Part shown: positions 24,097 to 35,679 of the stretch, in pieces
Position numbering within the stretch: the stretch's first letter is position 1
How the letters are laid out: each line of letters opens with the position of its first letter
Source of the DNA: Delphinus delphis
Lineage: Eukaryota > Chordata > Mammalia > Artiodactyla > Delphinidae
DNA length: 64,000 nt
Reading direction: 5' to 3'
Assembly: GCF_949987515.2 (NCBI RefSeq)
Contig: NC_082701.1
Location: 36,969,755-37,033,754, forward strand
Made by a program: the position numbers and the translations under genes
The notes under the pieces: model-generated
Databases searched by the model: none
Told to the model about the DNA's origin: nothing
The model's input: only the letters and a program-made list of their open reading frames with translations

Positions 24097-24336
24097 GGTT
24101 GTTTTAAGTTGCTGGTCTCAATTTCAAATGCAATTCCCATTTCCTGCATTTCTACTCTACTCTCCTCATGGTTGCTGGGTTTGATATCATATCCGTGTAT
24201 GGATGACTTCCTGCTTAAACTGTATATTTGCTTTTACCAGTGTTTTTCCAGTTTCTGATTTTATTGTTTCTAGTTGTGACCTCTTTTTTCCCCACCTAGA
24301 GAAGTTCCTTTAGAATTTGATTCAAAGCTCATTTGG

Positions 24337-24543
24337 GGCTTCCCTGGTGGCACAGTGGTTGAGAGTCCACCTGCCGATGCAGAGGACGTGGGTTCGTGCC
24401 CCAGTCCGGGAGGATCCCACATGCCGCGAAGCGGCTGGGCCCGTGAACCATGGCTGCTGAGCCTGCACGTCTGGAGCCTGTGCTCCACAGCGGGAGAGGC
24501 CACAACAGTGAGAGGCCCGTGTACCACAAAACAGAAACAAAAA
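24337..24543 (+). mobile_element. CHR-2-type tRNA-derived SINE, plus strand
   Basis: Starts GGCTTCCCTGGTGGCACAGT and runs through a B-box-like GGTTCGTGCC (about 24392-24401) to an A-rich, C-interrupted tail ending in AAACAAAAAC. CAAAGCTCATTTGG flanks it exactly at 24323-24336 and 24544-24557. It interrupts the L1 just downstream of the ORF1 C-terminal domain. Confidence 0.95.
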
Positions 24544-24549
24544 CAAAGC

Positions 24550-25410
24550 TCATTTGGTGGTACTGAATTCTCTTAGCTTTTGCTTGTCTGTAAAGCTTTT
24601 GATTTCTCCATGAAATCTGAATGAGAGCCTTGCTGGGTAGAGTATTCTTGGTTGTAGGTTTTTCCCTTTCATTACTTGAAATATATTATGCAACTCCATT
24701 CTGGCCTTCAAAGTTTCAGCTAAAAAAATCATCCAATAACCTTATGGCTATTCCCTTATATGTTGCTTTCCCAATTTGTTTTTAATATTTTTTCTTTGTA
24801 TTTAATTTTTGTTAGTTTGATTAATATATGTCTCGGCATATTCCTCCTTCAGTTTATCCTGTATGGAACTCTGCACTTCCTGGACTTGGGTGAATATTTC
24901 CTATCTCATGTTAGGGAAGTTTTCAACTCTAATCTCTTCAAATAATTTCTGCGGGCCTTTCTCTTTCTCTTCCTCTAATGAGACCCCTTTAATGCAAATG
25001 TTGCTGCACTTAATGTTGTCCCAGAGGTCTCTGAGACTGTCCTCATTTCTTTTCATTCTTTTTTCTTTATTCTGTTCCCTGGAAGTGATTTCCACCATTG
25101 TATCTTCCAGCTCACTTATCCATTCTTCTGCCTCAGTTATTCTGCAATTAATTCCTTCTAGTGTATTTTTCATTTCAGTTATTTTATTGTTCATCTTTGT
25201 TTGTTTGTTCCTTAGTTCATCTAGGTCTTTGTTAAGCATTTCTTGTATCTTCTCAATCTGAGCCTTCATTCTTTTTCTGAGATTTTGAATTATCTTTACT
25301 ATCATTACTCTGAATTCTTTTTCAGGCAGATTGCCTATCTCCTCTTCATTTAGTTGTTCTTGTGGGCTTTTATCTTGCTCCTTCATATCAACATATTTCT
25401 CTGTCATCTC
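24550..25410 (-). pseudogene. L1 ORF1 remnant
   Basis: The minus strand at 24901-25407 keeps a 168-codon frame covering the coiled coil (heptad-like residues such as E-A-E-E-W-I-S-E-L-E-D) and the first part of the RRM (L-R-D-L-W-D-N-I-K). The C-terminal domain lies in another frame at about 24550-24735 (decayed L-S-F-R-F-H-G-E-I-K-S-F-T-D-K-Q-K-L). A frame break lies between them. ORF1p is the L1 RNA-binding chaperone; this copy is non-functional. Confidence 0.87.
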
Positions 25411-25419
25411 ATTTTGTCT

Positions 25420-27927
25420 AACTTACTGTGTTTGTGGTCTCCTTTCTGCAGGCTGCAGGATCATAGTTCCTCCTGCTTCAGGTGTCTACTCCCTGGTGGG
25501 TGAGGTTGGTCCAGGGACTTGTGCAGTCTTCCTGGTGGGAGGGACTGGTGCCTACCCTCTGGTGGGTGGAGCTGGTCTTGTTCCTCTGGTGGGCAGGGCC
25601 ATGTCAAGTGGTGTTTTTTGGGCTGTCTGTGAGATTATTCTGACTTTAGGCAGCTTGTCTGTTGATGGGTGGGGCTGTGTTCCTGTCTTGCTGGTTGTTT
25701 GGCCTGAGGCTTTCCAGCAATGGAGCCTGCAGGCTGTTGGGTGGGGTCAGGTCTTGGGTGCTGAAATGGGGACCTCCAGGAGAGCCCAAACTGATTAATA
25801 TTCCCTGGGACCTCTGCCACCTGTCCCTTTGAACCCACAGTGAGCTACAGCCAACCCCTGCCTCCCCAGGAGAACCTCTAATACCTCTAGGTATGTCTAG
25901 CCCAGGTTCCTATAGAGCTACTGCTTTGTGCTGGATCCCAGTGCATGTGAGACCTTGTGTGAGCCCTGCAAGGTGGTGTCTCTGTTTCCCCCAGCTCTGT
26001 GGAGCTCCTGCACTCAAGCTCACTGGCCTTGAAGGCTAAATGCTCTGGAGGTTCTCCCTCCTGATGCCAGACCCTCAGACTGTCTTGGAGGTCTATTTTT
26101 ATGTGGGAACATCTGTGTGTAGCCTGGATGGGTTTAATTATATTTTTTTCTTTTTTTTTTTTTTTTTTGTTTGGTGTGAAGGCTGTTTTTATTTTGGATG
26201 ATTGCCACCTCTTTCCTCAGTGTATGCTGGCCATTATCCCTTTGATTGGGGGTTTGACTGGTGTTGTGGTGACCACAGCCTAAACTGGATATTGAGCAGG
26301 ACCTCCCCTTTGCTTTGTGAGTGTCACTACCCTTTCAAGGGCATGGTCTGCAACCTTGTGTTACAGTAGAGGCCCCCAGATCTGTTTCTTAGCTGTGCTT
26401 CTGATCTGCCATGTGAGGTAGGTGGGACTGGAGCACTCCCACAGGGAGAGAAGCAACTGAGTATTCCTCCTCTGGAGTTGTTCACCTGTGGGTGTGCTTG
26501 TTGTGTCCCCTTTTGTCCATTGTGCAGGCTCATAAATTACACTGTTGTTGATACTCCTCTCGGTCCCACCTTAACCGTGGGTTATGCTGGCAATTTGTCC
26601 TGGTGACTCTCAGGCATTGTTTTCACCAGGTCACCAGCTCAGATCCACTGAAGTCAGGTCCCAGAACTGCAATAGTCATGCATCTGGACCCGTTGTAGGA
26701 GATACGGAGGCAGCTCAGACTCTGGCCTGGCCCAATTTCCATGTGTACATGCCCACAAAGCCCACAGTTGCTGAAGCCAGATCTGTCTCAGCTGCAGGAG
26801 CACTTGCTGTCCTTTCAGATGTTCCACAGGTGCTGAATTTAGGAAGCCATCAGTGGAGGTGTAACTCTGTGGTTCATGCAGCTGCGAGGAGAGATTTCAA
26901 GTCTTCTTCCTTAGCCACGTGGCCCCTGGGCCTCAGCTGTTTTTTCAGCCCCATCTCTGCATGTGAGCCACCCACCACCATCTGCTCCCAAGGCTGCCAG
27001 AGCACATGAGCCCGTCAAGTGGGAGGAGGTAAAGGCGGCAATCAGGGCATGCAGGCTGCACAGGCGGGACATGCCTGGGTGGCTATAGGTATGTGAGAGC
27101 CCATCACGCAAGAGGAAACCAAGGTGGTGATCAGGGCAAGTAGGCTGCCGTGGCAGGAAGGGGCCACGGCACTGATCAGGGTGAGTGGGTCGCCCAGGTG
27201 GGGAGGGAGCAGAGGAGGCTATGACCAGGGACGCCCAAGCTACTCCAGTGTGAGCCTTCCCTGGGCCCTGCATGTGAGGAGAGAGGCTGCAGTGGTGGCC
27301 CTGCTCTTTGTGCATCACTCACCAATGGCACTTTGCTTCTATAGTGGCCCACACTTCCTCCACGAGCATTCCTGGTTGCAGATTTCCTCATTCCTGTCCC
27401 TTCAGGCTGTCTCCTCACAGCCAACATCAGTTCTCCCCACCCCCAGATCTGCTATCCAAACTCTACATTACAGCACCCAGTCCCCATGCACACCTGTGGA
27501 CACCTGTCTCAGACTGGAGTGTGCAGGGCCGTGTCACAGACCAGCTGTGTAAGTCTCACTCTGTCCTGCCTGCCACAGACCAGTTGCTGAGCTCTCCTCC
27601 GAGCCCCTGAAGCTCCGCTTCTGTCCCAGCTGATCTCACCGCTGGTGAGGGGGCTTCCCCGAATGTGAGACCCTCTCCTTTCTTTCAGCTCCCCCTAAGG
27701 GGTACAGGTCCCATCCACTTCCTCTCTTCCTTCTTCTTTCTTTCATCCTACCCATTTATACGGTGATCCTTCTTGTCCTTTTAGGTGTCTGAGGTTCTCT
27801 GCTAGAGTTTAGCAGGTCCTCTGTGAGAATTGTTCCATTTGTAGATGCATTCTTGATGCGTTTGTGGGGAGAGATGAATTTCACATCCTCCTACTCCTCC
27901 TCCATCTTGACTGCTGCCATCATTACT
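25420..27927 (-). promoter_or_regulatory. Long GC-rich L1 5' UTR with degenerate tandem units
   Basis: About 2.5 kb of GC-rich sequence separates ORF1 from the L1 5' end. At 27031-27240 a motif built around GATCAGGG and AGGCTG recurs about four times with roughly 40-90 bp spacing (near 27041, 27135, 27174 and 27220). A second set of short CTGGTGGG units recurs at 25493-25600. Internal repeats in L1 5' UTRs are known in some mammals, where they tune promoter strength. The open frames here (for example 26584-27009 and 27124-27552) are antisense or unrelated to L1 proteins and carry no domain. Confidence 0.7.
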
Positions 27928-27989
27928 CCAAAAGTACATTATTATATTGAGATTTTTGAGGTCTTTTTTATTACTTTGAAACTTTGTAA

Positions 27990-28076
27990 TCTATAAAAAA
28001 TATTGAATCACTGTGTTGTAACCTGAAACTAATATAATATTGTAAATCAACTATACTTTGGTAACAAAAGAAAGTG
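27990..28076 (+). mobile_element. Short L1 3'-end fragment
   Basis: ACCTGAAACTAATATAATAT followed by TGTAAATCAACTATAC (about 28021-28056) is the terminal block of an old cetartiodactyl L1 3' UTR. It is a plus-strand remnant of under 100 bp, just right of the full-length minus-strand L1. Confidence 0.8.
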
Positions 28077-29415
28077 TATCTCATTTTTTTTTCTGTCCCC
28101 TGGTTAAAAATCCCTAGAAAATATAAAAAGAGCTCTGGGCCTGCTTCATGAACAGAGGATAGATGAGCCTGAGAGACTCTTCTCTGCTGCAGTGAACAAT
28201 TGACTGTACTCAGCCCAGAAGCAGGGAAGATGGTAGCTAAGATGCAAGGAGCAGGGCCAGAGGAGAAGAAAGATGGTGAGAGATGAGTAGGGGATTTGGA
28301 CTAATGAGCCACTTTTGGAATAAGAACGATCTTTGATGTTTCTATGAATAGTTAGCCTCTTTTTCCACAATGGTCAAAGAAGAGATCAGAGGAAACAGTA
28401 CTGACTTGGCCAACTTGAACTTGTAAGTTTGAAACACTAAAAAGTTTTTCTATAACCATAGTTTACATGTACTTAAGGTGAAGAAAACATCTCAGTTTGT
28501 CTGGACTGAAATTCCTGCATCTCAGAAACCCTCTCTGTCCCAGGCAAACCAGGATGGTTGGTCACCCTATGATGCATTCCAGATACACTGGAACCATACT
28601 TCTTTCAAATGTGGTAACTCCTGATTCCCCTATAAGTACACATATATATGTCAGGCCATTGAGTTCCCACTTTTGTGTAAAAGATATGCCAACCCTACTG
28701 CATCCAGGGAACCAAAAAATTTTCTCCTGCTTATATTTATCCAAGAAAGAATTAAGGCCTTGATAATATAAAATAGCTTATTACATTATTCTCTCTCCTT
28801 GGTGTTCTAAGAAATCCCTTCCTGCCAGAATATTTTGAGTTCTTTTCTCTTGCTCTTGAAAATGTATTTTCCAACATAATGTAGATGGAGTACAACTGCT
28901 GGCTAATTAAGTTTTGACACACCACCATACTCTATGAGGTGGCTATAGCATGCTTCATGTAGGAGGGGAAAAAATTAGAAAGAGAATAATCAGGTTTTCA
29001 TTCCTTCTACCATAAGTATACTAATGCCATCTGTCACCTTCAGTGGAGGATGCTTCATGTTAGGAGGTAATGCTTTACTATGAATAATATGGATATAATT
29101 GCAATTTTCTCTTTAGGAATGTGTTTGGGGCTTGTTGGGAAGAGAGGAACAGTCCAACTTTACACTTCATGCATACACTGAGGACAAGAGGATAAGCATC
29201 TACTATATGCAGTGGTGGGGAGGGAGAGAATAAACCTGCAGTATGATAAGTAATAGTGAATCTATCAAATTATTATAATAAAGGTATAATCATTATCAAG
29301 TAGGCTACTTCCAATCAGCTCTGAAAACTATCCTCTGAATGTCCAAGGCTTTGAGGAAATAGAACATTTCTCAGTTTCTAGTAGAGGGTTGCAAAGAAAC
29401 TCTCCTTTGAACCAA
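28077..29415. other. Mostly anonymous sequence; weak DNA-transposon-like piece
   Basis: At about 28495-28575 the sequence TCCCAGGCAAACCAGGATGG followed by TTGGTCACCCTATG resembles the end of a decayed mammal-wide DNA element. The rest has no recognised repeat, and no open frame stands out. Confidence 0.35.
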
Positions 29416-29419
29416 AAGT

Positions 29420-29650
29420 ATAGATCATATGCTTTTACAACACTAATTACCCTTTGCCACATTTATCACAGTTCTGTTTTAATATGTCTGTTTTAATATA
29501 AGTCTGTTTTATTCATTCTCTCTTCTCCATTAGATGATAATCCTTGAAGATAAAGATCAAGTGTTCTTTACTATATATCCCCAGAACCCAACACAAAGAA
29601 TGGCAACAAGAAGGCACTTGATGAATATTTGTTGAATGAACAAGTGGATG
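29420..29650 (+). mobile_element. L2 LINE 3' end
   Basis: The order of L2 3' landmarks is present: a CATTTATCACAGTTCTG-like block, TAGATGATAATCCTTGAAGA, and a final TGATGAATATTTGTTGAATG (about 29620-29639). Non-coding. Confidence 0.8.
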
Positions 29651-29689
29651 AGTGAGGAGCAACATGTCCCTCTTCAGAGAGGCTATGAC

Positions 29690-29870
29690 ACCTCATTATG
29701 TCTCTTTCACATCACTCTTCCCACTGTACTATACTTTTAGATTTAATTGTCTGCTTCCCCACTATAGGCTGCCTGAAAGCCACCATCACTGAATCCCCAG
29801 GACTTTCATAGTACGTGGCATGCAATAAATGAGTCTTGCATGAATGGCTGAATAAAAGAGTATGATACAT
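29690..29870 (+). mobile_element. Second L2 LINE 3' end
   Basis: A second, more decayed copy with the same landmark order: CATCACTCTTCCCACTGTAC, a decayed GAATCCCCAGGACTTTCATA, and a final GCATGCAATAAATGAGTCTT. It lies 40 bp after the first, in the same orientation. Confidence 0.65.
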
Positions 29871-30029
29871 CTGATATTCTTTTGATTTTTCTGAGAGTTG
29901 TAATATGCCGAATTTAGAGTGGGCATTACACAGAACCTTCATCCATCAATATTTTAGATAGCCATAGCCTGATAAGCTTTTCTTCCCTGCCAGGAGTAAT
30001 CAGAACTCTGCGTAGATAGCTGTTGTCAT

Positions 30030-30225
30030 TAAAGAGAGCACTGAATTAAGAGTTGAGGTCAGATTCCATTGTCACATATTTACAAGCTCATTTTGTGGTC
30101 TTGGCAGGTAACTATTCTCATTGTCCCTGATTTTCTGTAACATGGGCATTAATATTGCCTGGTGTCCTAATCTCTTAAGGCTCTTGTGAGGAACAAGTGA
30201 AAAGAAATGAAAGAATAAATCACCA
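30030..30225 (+). mobile_element. MIR SINE
   Basis: Visible MIR order: AGAGCACTGAATTAAGAGTT, a decayed core around CTTGGCAGGTAACTATTCTC, then TTTTCTGTAACATGGGCATT and CTCTTGTGAGGAACAAGTGA. Confidence 0.7.
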
Positions 30226-31400
30226 TGGACACCTGAGGTGACTTATTTCCTCACTTTATGATTCACCAGAGGCATCTTTCCATTTCTGTGCAGTCTATAA
30301 ATATGTTCTTCTTTTGGTGAACTATAAAATAGGGCCTCCAAGGAAGAACAGTAGGAAATGCCTTTCTACCTGATGAAGACCAAAATCTAACCTAGGTTTC
30401 CTGGAGACCCCAAAAGACCTTTTGAGAACAAATATTGCCTAGTTAGTCATCTCCAGGAAAGAAAGTCCACATTGCTTGTTTATTTTAAATACAGTTTTGT
30501 GTTTTTCCATAGTAAAAGTAACAAGGGCTTATAAGAGACAATCAAGAAATAAAGAAAAGAAATAAGAAAAAAGCACACACAGTCCCATCTTTGAGAATCA
30601 ACCACCTTTAATATTATACTGTATTTCTCTCCAATATTTTTCAGTAAGTAGTTTTTCTCTTGCAAAAGATAAAATTTTATATCTTACTTTTTTCATTTCT
30701 TCACTTTATTATAAACTCTCAATAATGTCACCTTATGCTGACTGGATAACTCAGCTTCAGATTAACTCAGAATATTGTGACTATGAAACGAGAGAGTGAG
30801 TCTATTCCTAAGGATTAGTGTGGGCTCCTTCTATCATCAAAGATGACATCATCATCATAATTATTAAGATATCCGTAGTTTACTTAATGTTCTCTTATCT
30901 TGAACATGTAACATATTTCTGAATTTTGGATGTTAGGAATAAGTTCCTTGATGCTAACTCCTTCCCTAATAGAGTAGTCCAAAATACTAAGTTGTCATTT
31001 AGCTGTTGTTTTGTCATGATTATTTGAAACCTCCCCAAATGCAAGGAACATAAGATTTTAAAAAATAATGTGCTAATAATTCTTTTTCTCCTTTAGTCTT
31101 TCTGAACTGGACTAGCAAGCAGTGTACATGTGTATTATAGCTGAGATATCAGAAAGCCAGTGAGAATTTACCAAATTCTTGTCGCTCATGTTCATAAGTG
31201 TGTCTGTTGACATTTGTAACTTAGGGCATTTATCCTTTTAGTAGACCTTTACCTTCTCGTCATCATAATTCCCAAGCAACACTAAATAGAAGCTGGCTCT
31301 ATGCTGGGCCCTCATTGTACATGCAGAGCGGCTAGATAGTTCCTGTCTGCCTGGGTCCTATAAGGTGTTTTGGGGACCAGACTAAAGCAGAAAGGGTATT
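30226..31400. other. Mostly anonymous sequence
   Basis: The A-rich part near 30500-30690, with CCCATCTTTGAGAATCAACC, resembles a block of very old L1 3' sequence also seen near 34510. The rest shows nothing recognisable and no coding frame. Confidence 0.4.
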
Positions 31401-31404
31401 CATA

Positions 31405-31675
31405 GAGGTAGTATACAAGTAGTTAAGCACATGGACTCTGGATTCACATGGGACCCTAGTTCTGCTACTTTTTAGCTGTATGGCCTTGAGTAAGTTACTT
31501 AACCTTTCTAAGCTTCTTTTGCTGATGTCTATGATAGGGGTAATAGCAGTACTTCCCTCATAAGATTACGAGGATTTGTAACCATATTATATGTGAAGTG
31601 TTCATTGCAATGTCTGGTACATGAACATGCTCAACAAATATTAGCCCCTCTTGTTATCATCATCAGTATCATTCC
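31405..31675 (+). mobile_element. Near full-length MIR SINE
   Basis: Complete MIR order: AAGTAGTTAAGCACATGGAC, then CTGCTACTTTTTAGCTGTAT, TTGAGTAAGTTACTTAACCT, ATGATAGGGGTAATAGCAGT and the 3' AT-rich end CTCAACAAATATTAG. Confidence 0.9.
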
Positions 31676-32784
31676 CTCTCCTTCTCCTTTTCTGTCTCCT
31701 GCTCTAGGTGGCCTGAAGCAACATTTATGGGACAGAACATCACTTATGATCAAGGAGAGGAACTGAGATGGTAGCCTAGAAAGTGGTAGCAAGCATGAAA
31801 TCTTAAACTTGAGATAAGGCTGATCATAAGAACGTGAGTGAAGGCATCTGTCTTAGGATAGATGGATAGAGTAGCCCAGGTTGTAGAAAGATGTTTAAGA
31901 CCCAGTTTATGAAAAGTGTGAGAACTTTACATCAAAGGTCTATTTTTATCTGGCTTTTATTTGGCCCCAGACAAAGGGTGAATCTATTAGCCAAAAAGTC
32001 CACTCTTCACTTGATACTATCCATTTGTGGCTTTAAAAAAAAAGAGAGAGAGAGAGAGAGGAATAGAGTTAAGAGAGATAGGGATAGATACATAGATAGA
32101 TGATAGATAAGACTCAGAATTGACAAAACACAAACTGTTTCACGTAAGCATAACTAGGAAGTGATACCTTTATATGATACATATAGGTTAGAGCTCACTT
32201 TGTCTTAGATTTGTAGTATGGTATAAATAATAATTCTATTGTTCTTTAATGCACGATCTAGCCAGATATGGCATATACAACATATACATGGGTGGTATAA
32301 GATATATGTGAGCTGTCTAGGGAAGACATCTGATATGAGGAGCTTTACTCCAGATTGACTGAGAAAGAGAAGAGTAGATACACCACCCCATGAGACAGAA
32401 ACACTGAAGGAAAAACAATCAGTGGTGTCTCTCTCTGTGTTTTTTGTTTGTTTGTTTGTTTTGTTTTGTTTTGTTTTATTCTGGATGAGGAGCAGAAACT
32501 ATGGGTTGAGTTTCTTTCTGTATATCAGAGACCAATAAAGCCCATACGTCTCTTAACCATAAAGGAAACCAATTTGTAAAGAATAGTTTTTGCTGCTTGA
32601 TTTTAACTAGATTCATTTGTAGAGGTTCTTTTCATTCTCACTTGCCATTGGTTGTAGGCAAGGGCAGTCGAAGTAAATATCTGTAATCAGGGACCTGAGT
32701 TTCCAATATTTTAGCTCCTGATTTTTCACTTATTACAAAATTACATGTCATGAGCTTGGTGTTCTCTGTGACTTTTTTTGCTGG
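31676..32784. repeat. Anonymous sequence with simple repeats
   Basis: A GA/GATA tract lies at 32035-32110 and a GTTT/GTTTT tract at 32439-32476. No gene or interspersed repeat recognised between them. Confidence 0.6.
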
Positions 32785-33040
32785 TGTGGAAGAGTGGAAG
32801 AGAATGGACTATACACTCAGACAGACCTTGGTTTAAATATCAACTTTGGTGCTTAATAGCTTTGTGACCTTGGGGAAATTTTGAACTTCTATAAACCTCA
32901 GTTTTGTCCTCTGTACCTCATGGGATAGCTTAAAGTGAGTATTAAATAAATAATAATCATAAAGAACTTAGCAAAATATATGGAAAGTACTAAGCACTCA
33001 TTAGAGGGTAGTTATGATTTTTACTATTAGTATTCCCATA
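32785..33040 (+). mobile_element. MIR SINE
   Basis: MIR order with TAGCTTTGTGACCTTGGGGA (about 32858-32877), AACCTCAGTTTTGTCCTCTG and AAGTACTAAGCACTCATTAG at its 3' end. Confidence 0.85.
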
Positions 33041-34499
33041 ATTATATCAAATTACTATCACTATTACATATATTATTTTCATTACTGTTATTATTATTCT
33101 TTATAATTCTGTGATCTGGTTCTCCTATCTCTCCAAAGATCTTATGACAGCTAAAAGTATAAGCTCTTACTAGACAGTAGCTACAAAGCTCTCTTTAACA
33201 TTCGTTTAGAATGTCTACTACCTGTAGATGACTTAGTAAGTGTGTGTTCTACATAATAAAGATGACAACACTGTAACCATTCAATGATTCAAGGATGCAG
33301 GAAATGTCTAGGGGAGATTAGGATTTCACTGAGATTCCAACCAAGAGATTTGGAATGCTACCAGGATTTGGAAATAATCATCACATCAATTTCATCCCCT
33401 TCTGCGGTGTGGGCAGAGAGGACTATTTTTAGTGACTAGAAGTGATGGAGGTGGGAAGACAGTATTTCCTGATTAGGTTGGTAATTGCTCGCAGTTTATT
33501 CAACATTACTGTTGAATTAGTATTGAAAAGGTAATTTCATGCTTCATGAAGTGGCAAATTTGATTTGTATGCTGGGAAAGCAAGGGAACAAATGTGACAT
33601 TAACAGTAATAACTACATCCACCCTAAAACAAGGCAAGGTATACATTTCACATCACTTTGGCATGAAGCATGCTTTCCCTTACCACTTTTAATAGACTAA
33701 GGACAGGACATCCTAAGATAACAGTAGTCCTTTTGGAATTTATTGGCCTGATTTTTTTCTAAGTAATAAATTATTGCCTTCTGTTTGTTCTGCTAAATAA
33801 GAAATTTGTCACATGCTAACATAAACAAATGAATTGCTCATATTTACTTATATGTAGGTATGAATAAGCTAGAAACATTCTCTGCATCTCCATGTTGTCA
33901 CCATACTCTGTCGAGCTTTGATCATGGCTTTGAATTAAGAGCTTCAGTCCTTGAGGAAGGAGTTGGTAGGAGAACAGATTTGCCCCCTGACCATTAATTC
34001 CTATATTCTTCACTTTGTACATGTGGGTAGTGATTTTTTTTTCAATGATGTTACTTCTATGGATGTTTCTGTCTGAAGAACTTTACTTGGACTCACTAAT
34101 GTTTTCTCAAAGAAGGAGGACTTTGCTCCTCCTTGGGACTAAACTAATGAATGACTGTGGTCAGTTTCAGAAGCAGCCTTACACATTAATCATGGTGTTT
34201 ATCGTGGGTAGAATTTTGACATCATTTGCACCAATGCTTCATATAAAGCCCCAGGAGAAATTTCTGTTAGATCAAAGTGCCTGGGGAAATGGTACCTCTT
34301 GAGAGTATAGCAGCTGTTTTGCATGGTTTTTATGGTTTCTGTGACCATTATATTGGTTATGTTTTCCTTCTTGCTTTGAGCACTAGGAGGCTCAGTGTTG
34401 GATTTATAGCCCACTTAGCCCAGGATTGATGTGAACTCATCTAGCCATTGTGTCCTCTTACTACTATAACCTTGTCTTGCTTCCACCTTAATTAAATTA
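33041..34499. other. Anonymous sequence, nothing recognised
   Basis: Open frames at 33816-34022 and 34015-34302 carry no known domain and no coding context. No repeat identified. Confidence 0.5.
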
Positions 34500-34669
34500 T
34501 TTTTGTTAGTTTTTTGAATTTCAAAAGTAATGTTACATATTTAGATAAAACAACAAAAACAACAAAGAGTTGTAATAAGTCCCAGGTGTCACTCTCTAGG
34601 GAAAGTCATTTTTGCTAGTTCAGCAGTGTATTTCCTTTCAGACGTAATATAATAAATATATTATTTATG

Positions 34670-34745
34670 TATAACACATAGATATACATAATATATGTAC
34701 ATATATACATACACACATATGTGTGTATGGGCACACACACACATG
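34670..34745. repeat. TA/CA microsatellite
   Basis: TATACATA and CACACA tracts, mixed and interrupted, inside the very old L1. Confidence 0.85.
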
Positions 34746-34812
34746 CACTCTTTTCTTAACTCAGAAGTATGTTCTTCCATGGCATTTCACAAAGATCTGC
34801 ATGATTTTTTAA

Positions 34813-35031
34813 TTTTTTTTTTTTTTTTTTTTTTTTTTTGCGGTACACTGGCCTCTCATTGTTTTGGCCTCTCCCCTTGCGGAGCACAGGCTCCGGACGC
34901 ACAGGCTCAGCGGCCATGGCTCACGGGCCTAGCCGCTCCGCGGCATGTGGGATCTTCCCAGACCGGGGCACGAACCTGTGTCCCCTGCATCGGCAGGCAG
35001 ACTCTCAACCACTGTGCCACCAGGGAAGCCC
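34813..35031 (-). mobile_element. CHR-2-type tRNA-derived SINE, minus strand
   Basis: T tail at about 34813-34839, body starting GCGGTACACTGGCCTCTCAT, 5' end CCACCAGGGAAGCCC. Flanks TGCATGATTTTTTAA (34798-34812) and TGCATTATTTTTAA (35032-35045) are an imperfect TSD. Confidence 0.93.
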
Positions 35032-35360
35032 TGCATTATTTTTAAAAGTTGCTTAGTATTGTGTGGTATAGCTGGACTGTACTTTATCTGGCCATTCTAT
35101 TGTCAGAATTGAAGTTATCTTCAGTTATTCTCTCTTCAAATAATCATACAATGAGTATCCTTGCAGGATAGATTCCTAGAGGTAATCTTGCTATTTCAAA
35201 AGATCTATGTTTTAAAATTTTTGGTAAGTCCTTCTAAATTTCTCTCCAAAAAAAATATATATATCTGCCAAAAAGTATATGAATGTTTGTTTCCCCACAT
35301 CCTAACCAAACTGATTATTGGCAGACATATATATTTTTTCAATCTAATGGATAAAAATTG

Positions 35361-35679
35361 TCTCTTGTTGGATTTGGAACAAATGAAAATATCTCTGAGT
35401 ACAAGGACCAAGTCCTCCTTGGAGCCGACACTCTTTCTCCCCAGCATCCAGATCCTGGGCCACTATGTGTTCAAAACTGGCTATAGTAGGCATTCCCGTC
35501 AGGGAACTGAAGCCCAGGAGGTCTCAAGGCCAAGGTCACAGTAGCTCCTAAGTGCAGGAGTGGATAAAGAAGACAGCAAAAGGGACAGAAGTCTACTTGC
35601 CACAGACTTTCCCTCACTTCCAGAAAATAAAAATGTTCCAGAAAACAAAACAAAACAAAACGAAAAAACATCTCTTGTT
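35361..35679 (+). pseudogene. Unidentified retrocopy with AATAAA, A-rich tail and TSD
   Basis: TCTCTTGTT occurs at 35361-35369 and 35671-35679 and flanks about 300 bp that do not belong to the surrounding very old L1, which reads through when the insert is removed. The insert ends with AAAATAAAAATGTTCCAG (about 35626-35643, containing AATAAA) about 15 bp before an A-rich tail AAAACAAAACAAAACAAAAC. That is the structure of a processed copy of a polyadenylated RNA, mostly or wholly 3' UTR. It includes a MIR-like piece in reverse (about 35505-35560). No protein is recognisable and I cannot name the parent gene. Confidence 0.65.

Larger units (their letters stand above)
18756..27940 (-). mobile_element. 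Full-length L1, minus strand, holding two SINEs and an L1
   Basis: Perfect 13-bp duplications CCAAAAGTACATT at 18756-18768 and 27928-27940 bound the element. Read on the minus strand it runs from a 5' end at 27927 (beginning like GCAGCAGTCAAGATGGAGGA), through a long GC-rich 5' UTR (about 25420-27927), ORF1 (about 24550-25410), ORF2 (about 19060-23820) and the 3' UTR to a T-rich stretch at 18769-18774. Nested inside are SINEs at 19451-19667 and 24337-24543 and a truncated L1 at 21922-22590. Without these it is about 8 kb, longer than usual, mostly because of the 5' UTR. Coding frames are broken, so it is not autonomous now. Confidence 0.95.

Noticed and set aside
24370..24410. tRNA gene in the SINE head
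   Set aside because: The tRNA-like part lacks a foldable complete tRNA and continues directly into SINE body and tail.
25331..27552. Open frames of 155, 141 and 142 codons in GC-rich DNA
   Set aside because: They lie antisense in the L1 5' UTR, where GC-richness lengthens chance frames.
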